A stretch of 13,483 nt of DNA from the NCBI GenBank assembly GCA_050744245.1, contig JBOGGX010000114.1:1-13483 (forward strand). The letters run 5' to 3'. Positions 8,053 to 13,483 of this stretch are shown here, one piece after another. The notes below the pieces were generated by a model, which did not search any database, had not been told where the DNA came from, and worked only from the letters and a program-made list of their open reading frames with translations. Within the stretch, counting starts at the first letter, position 1. Each line of letters begins with the position of its first letter. Both the position numbers and the translations under genes were made by a program. The DNA is from JBOGGX01 sp050744245 (GTDB taxonomy: Bacteria > Actinomycetota > Acidimicrobiia > Acidimicrobiales > JBOGGX01).

Positions 8053-8058
8053 GGGAGG
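8053..8058 (+). promoter_or_regulatory. Ribosome binding site of clpC
   Basis: GGGAGG lies 10 nt before TTG 8069 but only 1 nt before the in-frame TTG 8060. This spacing selects 8069 as the start and gives the family's usual MFERFTDRAR N-terminus. Confidence 0.75.
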
Positions 8059-8068
8059 CTTGAGACTC

Positions 8069-10633
<2,565 letters not shown>

Positions 10634-10663
10634 ACGACCTCACGGTCGCCTAGAACGGGGTCC

Positions 10664-11989
10664 GTGTCGACCACGCCCGACCAGACCGCCGCGCCGCTTC
10701 GGTTCGGTCGGCTGGTCGGAACGAGCATCGGCACCAAGCTCCTCAACGACACCAGCGTCCAGATCTTCAACCCGTACCTGCCCGTGATCGCGGCGGGGCT
10801 CGGGGTCGACGTGGTGGCGCTGGGTCGGCTGGTCGGGCTGCGCAGCCTCATGGGTCTGGCCGCGCCGGTCGGCGGCGCGATCGGCGAGCGGCGCAGCTTC
10901 CGGACCGTCGTGTGCTGGAGCCTGCTCGTCGGGGCCTTGGGGCTGGGCCTGGTCGGAGCCGCGGGCGGCGACGGCGTCGGCTACGGCGTGCTCGTGCTCG
11001 GGATGATCCTGTCCGGTCTCGGCATCGCCGGCTTCGTCCCGTCGCTCCAGGCCTATGCGAGCTCGCATCTTCCCTACACCAGGCGGGCTCGGGGCATGGG
11101 GATGATCGAGTACTCGTGGGCGCTCACGGGCATCGTCACCCTCTTCCTGGCCGGACGGCTGATCGAGGCGACGACCTGGCGCCTGCCCTTCGTCCTGCTG
11201 GCCGGGCTCATGGTGGTGGCCGCGGTGGTGTTCGCCCGGCTGCCGAAGGAGGACCGACCTGGCGCGGGAGTGGCCGACGGCGCAGTGGCCGCGGCCGAGG
11301 CCATGGGCGAGCCGATCGCCGGCCTGGCCGTGACCGAGGTGGTCGACGCGGCTGGTCGACAGGCCGTCGCCCTCGCGGCACAGCCACCGGCGAGGAAGGA
11401 CACCGGCCCGCTGCGGTTCCTGTGGCTCGGGCCTGGGTCTCGATCGGCGTACGCCGAGATCGTGGCCGGAGGACTTCTGTACTTCGCAGCGATGCAGGTG
11501 CTGTTGGTCCACGGGCTCTGGCTGGCCGACCAGTACGGGCTGAACGCCGCCGGGCTGGGCACGGTTGCGCTGGTGTTCGGGCTGTTCGACCTGTTGGCCA
11601 GCGTGTCGGTGAGCCTGTTCGTCGACCGGGTCGGGAAGCGGCGCAGCGTGCTCGGCGGGATGGTGGCGGGGGTGGTGGCCTACCTTCTGCTGCCGGTGGT
11701 CGACTCTGGGCTGGCGACCGCCGTGGCCGGGCTCACGCTGGCCCGCTGCATCTTCGAGTTCACCATCGTCAGTCACTTCCCCCTGTTGTCCGAGCAGCTC
11801 CCGGCGCAGCGGGGAAGAGTGCTGACCCTGGCCACCTCGGCCGGGCTGCTGTTCTCGACCGCGGCCGGATTCGTCGGCCCGTGGCTGTACCAGCGGTCCG
11901 GCATCGCCGCGGTCGCCATGGTGTCGGCCGCGACCATGGCGATCGCCGGCGCCCTGGTCGCCGCGCTCGTGCGGGAGCCGGCCGGATGA
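10664..11989 (+). CDS. Major facilitator superfamily (MFS) transporter
   Basis: This 441-residue inner-membrane protein has about twelve hydrophobic segments, roughly at 22-45, 50-73, 81-100, 106-129, 148-168, 173-192, 262-285, 296-320, 327-346, 350-370, 385-408 and 413-436. An MFS motif A remnant occurs after helix 2 (GERRSFR, 74-80), and a better copy after helix 8 (DRVGKRRS, 321-328). The cytoplasmic loop between helices 6 and 7 is long (about 193-261) and rich in Ala, with an acidic stretch. The start is GTG 10664, with only a weak GGGG upstream. The 30-nt spacing to clpC allows cotranscription. The stop overlaps the following lipoprotein start by ATGA. The fold is clear; the substrate cannot be predicted, and a drug or metabolite exporter is only a default guess. 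Confidence 0.9.
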   Translation: MSTTPDQTAAPLRFGRLVGTSIGTKLLNDTSVQIFNPYLPVIAAGLGVDVVALGRLVGLRSLMGLAAPVGGAIGERRSFRTVVCWSLLVGALGLGLVGAAGGDGVGYGVLVLGMILSGLGIAGFVPSLQAYASSHLPYTRRARGMGMIEYSWALTGIVTLFLAGRLIEATTWRLPFVLLAGLMVVAAVVFARLPKEDRPGAGVADGAVAAAEAMGEPIAGLAVTEVVDAAGRQAVALAAQPPARKDTGPLRFLWLGPGSRSAYAEIVAGGLLYFAAMQVLLVHGLWLADQYGLNAAGLGTVALVFGLFDLLASVSVSLFVDRVGKRRSVLGGMVAGVVAYLLLPVVDSGLATAVAGLTLARCIFEFTIVSHFPLLSEQLPAQRGRVLTLATSAGLLFSTAAGFVGPWLYQRSGIAAVAMVSAATMAIAGALVAALVREPAG

Positions 11990-12768
11990 CGAAGCTCCGG
12001 GGCCTCCTGGCGACGCTGCTGGTGTTCCTCCTGCCGGTGGCCGCGTGCGATGTCACGACCGAGGTGCTGGTCGACGTCGAGGAGTCTGGGGCGGGCACGG
12101 TGACCGTGTCGGTCGGCCTCGACGCCGACGCCGTGGCCCGGGTGCCCGACCTGGACGACCTGGTGCTGGTCGACGATCTGGCCGCCGCCGGCTGGACCGT
12201 CGCCGGTCCCGCTCGCGATGCCGGGGGCACGACGTGGATCCGGGCCGAGAAGTCGTTCGCCACGCCCGAACAGGCGAACGCCATCCTGAGCGAGATCTCG
12301 GGTCCGAACGGCCCGTTCCGCGGGTTCGCCCTCACGCGGGAACGGGCGCTGGCCCGCACCCGGATCGGCATCGACGGCACGATCGATCTCACCGGAGGGC
12401 TGAGCGTCTTCAGCGACGCGGCGTTGGCCCAGAGCCTCGAGGGCCAGCCCCTGGGCGAGCCGATCGAGCAGATCGAGGCCCGGCTCGGCGAGGGCGTGGC
12501 CGACGTGTTCTCCTTCGAGCTCGCGGTGCGGCTGCCGGGCGAGGTCGAGTCGAACGCAGCCGTCTCGGGTGACGCGGGTGGGGCGGTGTGGGCGCCCAGC
12601 CTGGCCGACACCGCGCCGACCGAGGTGGAGGCGTCGAGCGAGGTGGTGCGACGGACGACGGTCCTCGCCATCGTGGCGGGCGGCACCGCCCTGGTGCTCC
12701 TCCTGGCCTGGCTCGTCATCCGCCTCGCCGGGCCTGACCCGAATGTTGGGTGGTTATCGCGCCTGTAG
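11986..12768 (+). CDS. Lipoprotein with C-terminal membrane anchor (possibly LppM/DUF3153-like)
   Basis: The 260-residue product begins with a lipoprotein signal: basic MTKLR, a hydrophobic stretch, and lipobox VAAC with Cys21 as the lipidation site. The exported domain (about 22-222) is beta-rich and acidic. A strong transmembrane segment follows (about 224-248, preceded by VRR). The overall layout resembles mycobacterial LppM and DUF3153 proteins, but I cannot confirm homology. ATG 11986 overlaps the MFS stop (ATGA), so the two are translationally coupled and may act together at the membrane. The last nine residues (PNVGWLSRL) and the TAG stop are encoded by the left arm and tip of a long palindrome, which also supplies a TTA leucine codon (L257), normally rare in such GC-rich genes. 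The original C-terminus may have been altered by that repeat. Confidence 0.8.
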   Translation: MTKLRGLLATLLVFLLPVAACDVTTEVLVDVEESGAGTVTVSVGLDADAVARVPDLDDLVLVDDLAAAGWTVAGPARDAGGTTWIRAEKSFATPEQANAILSEISGPNGPFRGFALTRERALARTRIGIDGTIDLTGGLSVFSDAALAQSLEGQPLGEPIEQIEARLGEGVADVFSFELAVRLPGEVESNAAVSGDAGGAVWAPSLADTAPTEVEASSEVVRRTTVLAIVAGGTALVLLLAWLVIRLAGPDPNVGWLSRL

Positions 12769-12793
12769 GCGCGATAACCACCCGAAGTTCGGG
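12738..12793. repeat. Long interrupted palindrome (REP-like or terminator hairpin) covering the lipoprotein stop codon
   Basis: GGGTGGTTATCGCGCC (12748-12763) pairs perfectly, 16 of 16, with its reverse complement at 12768-12783 across a TGTA loop. Outside it, CCCGAA (12738-12743) pairs with TTCGGG (12788-12793) across a 4/4 internal loop, giving a 56-bp structure. The TAG stop (12766-12768) lies at the tip. No T-run follows, so a classic terminator is doubtful; a dispersed REP/MITE-type element or an RNA-stabilising 3' hairpin is as likely. Confidence 0.85.
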
Positions 12794-12802
12794 ACGTGGT
12801 TC

Positions 12803-12868
12803 GGCCTGCCCACGGCCTGCCCACGACTTGCCCACGACTTGCCCGCCAGTTGCCCTTGTGTTGACCAC
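12803..12868. repeat. Six tandem 11-bp imperfect repeats
   Basis: Units start at 12803, 12814, 12825, 12836, 12847 and 12858. The first two are identical (GGCCTGCCCAC). The third and fourth are GACTTGCCCAC and GACTTGCCCGC. The last two decay (CAGTTGCCCTT, GTGTTGACCAC). The 11-bp period is close to one helical turn, so a protein could contact every unit on one face. The block lies between the palindrome and the protease gene. Confidence 0.75.
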
Positions 12869-12940
12869 GCTCGGCTTGAAGGGTGGAGGTGCGTTCCGCT
12901 GGCGCGGGCGGGGGCCGCGCCCGCAGCCAACCGCAACCAC

Positions 12941-12948
12941 AGGGGGGA
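12941..12948 (+). promoter_or_regulatory. Ribosome binding site of the S8 protease gene
   Basis: AGGGGGGA ends 4 nt before ATG 12953, a good Shine-Dalgarno match that fixes the start of the secreted protease. Confidence 0.7.
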
Positions 12949-12952
12949 ACCG

Positions 12953-13483
12953 ATGGCTGAGCAGCGTCGCTCTGGATCGTCGCGAACTGGCACGCTGGGG
13001 AGGCGAACCGGGGCCGCCGCTCGCGCCGCGGCCGTCCTCGCCACGCTGCTGGCCCTGGTCGGCCTGTTGCCATTGGTCGCCGCAGCCCAGACGGAACCCG
13101 AGGGCGGCGGTGCGAGCGCCCCTACACCGACTGCGAACGTCGAGGCATCGGTCGAAGCGGCGATGGCGGCCAACGGGACCGCCGACTTCTGGGTGCTGTT
13201 CGATGCCCGGGCGGACCTGAGCGCGGCCTACGGCATCTCGGACTGGGCGGCGCGGGGCCAGTACGTCTATGACCAGTTGACCGCGACCGCGGCCGCCAGC
13301 CAGGCCGCCATCGCCGCCGGCCTGACCGCCCGCAACGTCAGCTACGACTCGTTCTTCATCGTCAACGCGATCCGCCTGACCGGCGCCGACCAGAGCGTTC
13401 TCGACCTGGCCCGGTCGGGGGCGGGTGTGGCGGAGATCGTTGCGCCGCGTGCCTATGCGGTGCCCGACCCGATTGTGGAGGCG
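12953..13483 (+). CDS. Secreted S8 (subtilisin-like) serine protease, N-terminal part (3' end outside window)
   Basis: Only the first 177 residues are visible and no catalytic residue is included, so the call rests on the N-terminal region. Residues 1-45 form a secretion signal: an Arg-rich start, a hydrophobic core (about 24-42) and an AAA-Q cleavage site after Ala45. GRRTG (16-20) is not a proper Tat motif, so Sec export is likely. After a short Pro/Ala/Thr linker, residues 77-170 look like the inhibitor-I9-type propeptide of bacillopeptidase F-like proteases, with DFWVLFDARADLS (78-90), ISDWAARGQYVYDQL (95-109), FFIVNAIRLTG (134-144) and VAEIVAPRAYAVPDP (159-173). It starts at ATG 12953 behind a strong Shine-Dalgarno sequence and after the palindrome and tandem-repeat block, so it probably has its own promoter. 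The family is fairly likely from memory of similar sequences. Confidence 0.75.
   Translation, partial: MAEQRRSGSSRTGTLGRRTGAAARAAAVLATLLALVGLLPLVAAAQTEPEGGGASAPTPTANVEASVEAAMAANGTADFWVLFDARADLSAAYGISDWAARGQYVYDQLTATAAASQAAIAAGLTARNVSYDSFFIVNAIRLTGADQSVLDLARSGAGVAEIVAPRAYAVPDPIVEA

Noticed and set aside
8060..8068. Upstream TTG as an alternative clpC start
   Set aside because: It lies 1 nt from the Shine-Dalgarno sequence and would add three residues (MRL) before the conserved MFERFTDRAR start.
10635..10648. Small hairpin CGACC-TCAC-GGTCG just after the clpC stop
   Set aside because: The stem is only 5 bp, there is no T-run, and the MFS gene begins 16 nt later; too weak to call a terminator.
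12750..13220. Plus-strand open frame through the palindrome and tandem repeats into the protease gene
   Set aside because: It has no ribosome binding site, its first third encodes the repeats, and the rest overlaps the protease reading frame that has a signal peptide and a good Shine-Dalgarno sequence.

Overview
The window is about 13.5 kb of very GC-rich DNA with many GTG and TTG starts, short gene spacings and frequent 4-nt start/stop overlaps. The coaX-lysS pair followed further on by clpC recalls the actinobacterial panC-panD-coaX-lysS-lsr2-clpC neighbourhood known from mycobacteria. A Suc/Fer-type thioredoxin-like ferredoxin and a long-chain polyprenyl synthase also fit Actinomycetota. 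The deep-branching class Acidimicrobiia is my best guess for the lineage, but this is an inference that I cannot test here.

Layout. (1) Positions 1-4488, plus strand: a tight run of five genes. These are the 3' part of coaX (pantothenate kinase), lysS (class II lysyl-tRNA synthetase), an SDR/epimerase-fold protein, a PlsC-like acyltransferase-fold protein, and an alpha/beta hydrolase. The SDR and the acyltransferase have both lost their recognisable catalytic residues. (2) Positions 4575-7866, minus strand, convergent with block 1: a four-gene operon read from right to left. It encodes a long-chain polyprenyl diphosphate synthase, a very Asp-rich protein of about 83 residues, a JmjC/cupin Fe(II)/2-oxoglutarate oxygenase of the RoxA type, and a Suc/Fer-family [2Fe-2S] thioredoxin-like protein. 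The last three are overlapping or 1 nt apart. (3) Positions 7867-8068: a divergent regulatory region with a 7-bp inverted repeat and a good Shine-Dalgarno sequence for clpC. (4) Positions 8069-12768, plus strand: clpC (AAA+ unfoldase of the Clp protease), an MFS transporter, and a lipoprotein with a C-terminal membrane anchor that overlaps the MFS gene by ATGA. (5) Positions 12738-12868: a striking non-coding block. A perfect 16-bp hairpin carries the lipoprotein stop codon at its tip, and six 11-bp tandem units follow. (6) From 12953: the secretory N-terminus of an S8 (subtilisin-like) protease, cut by the window end.

How the genes fit together. coaX, lysS and clpC are housekeeping genes (CoA synthesis, tRNA charging, proteolysis). 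The polyprenyl synthase probably makes a menaquinone or polyprenyl-carrier side chain. The two places that most deserve a second look are the acidic protein/oxygenase/ferredoxin cassette, which could be a protein-hydroxylation module acting on its own small partner, and the palindrome plus 11-bp repeat block between the lipoprotein and protease genes. No tRNA, rRNA, CRISPR array, insertion sequence or phage gene was seen.
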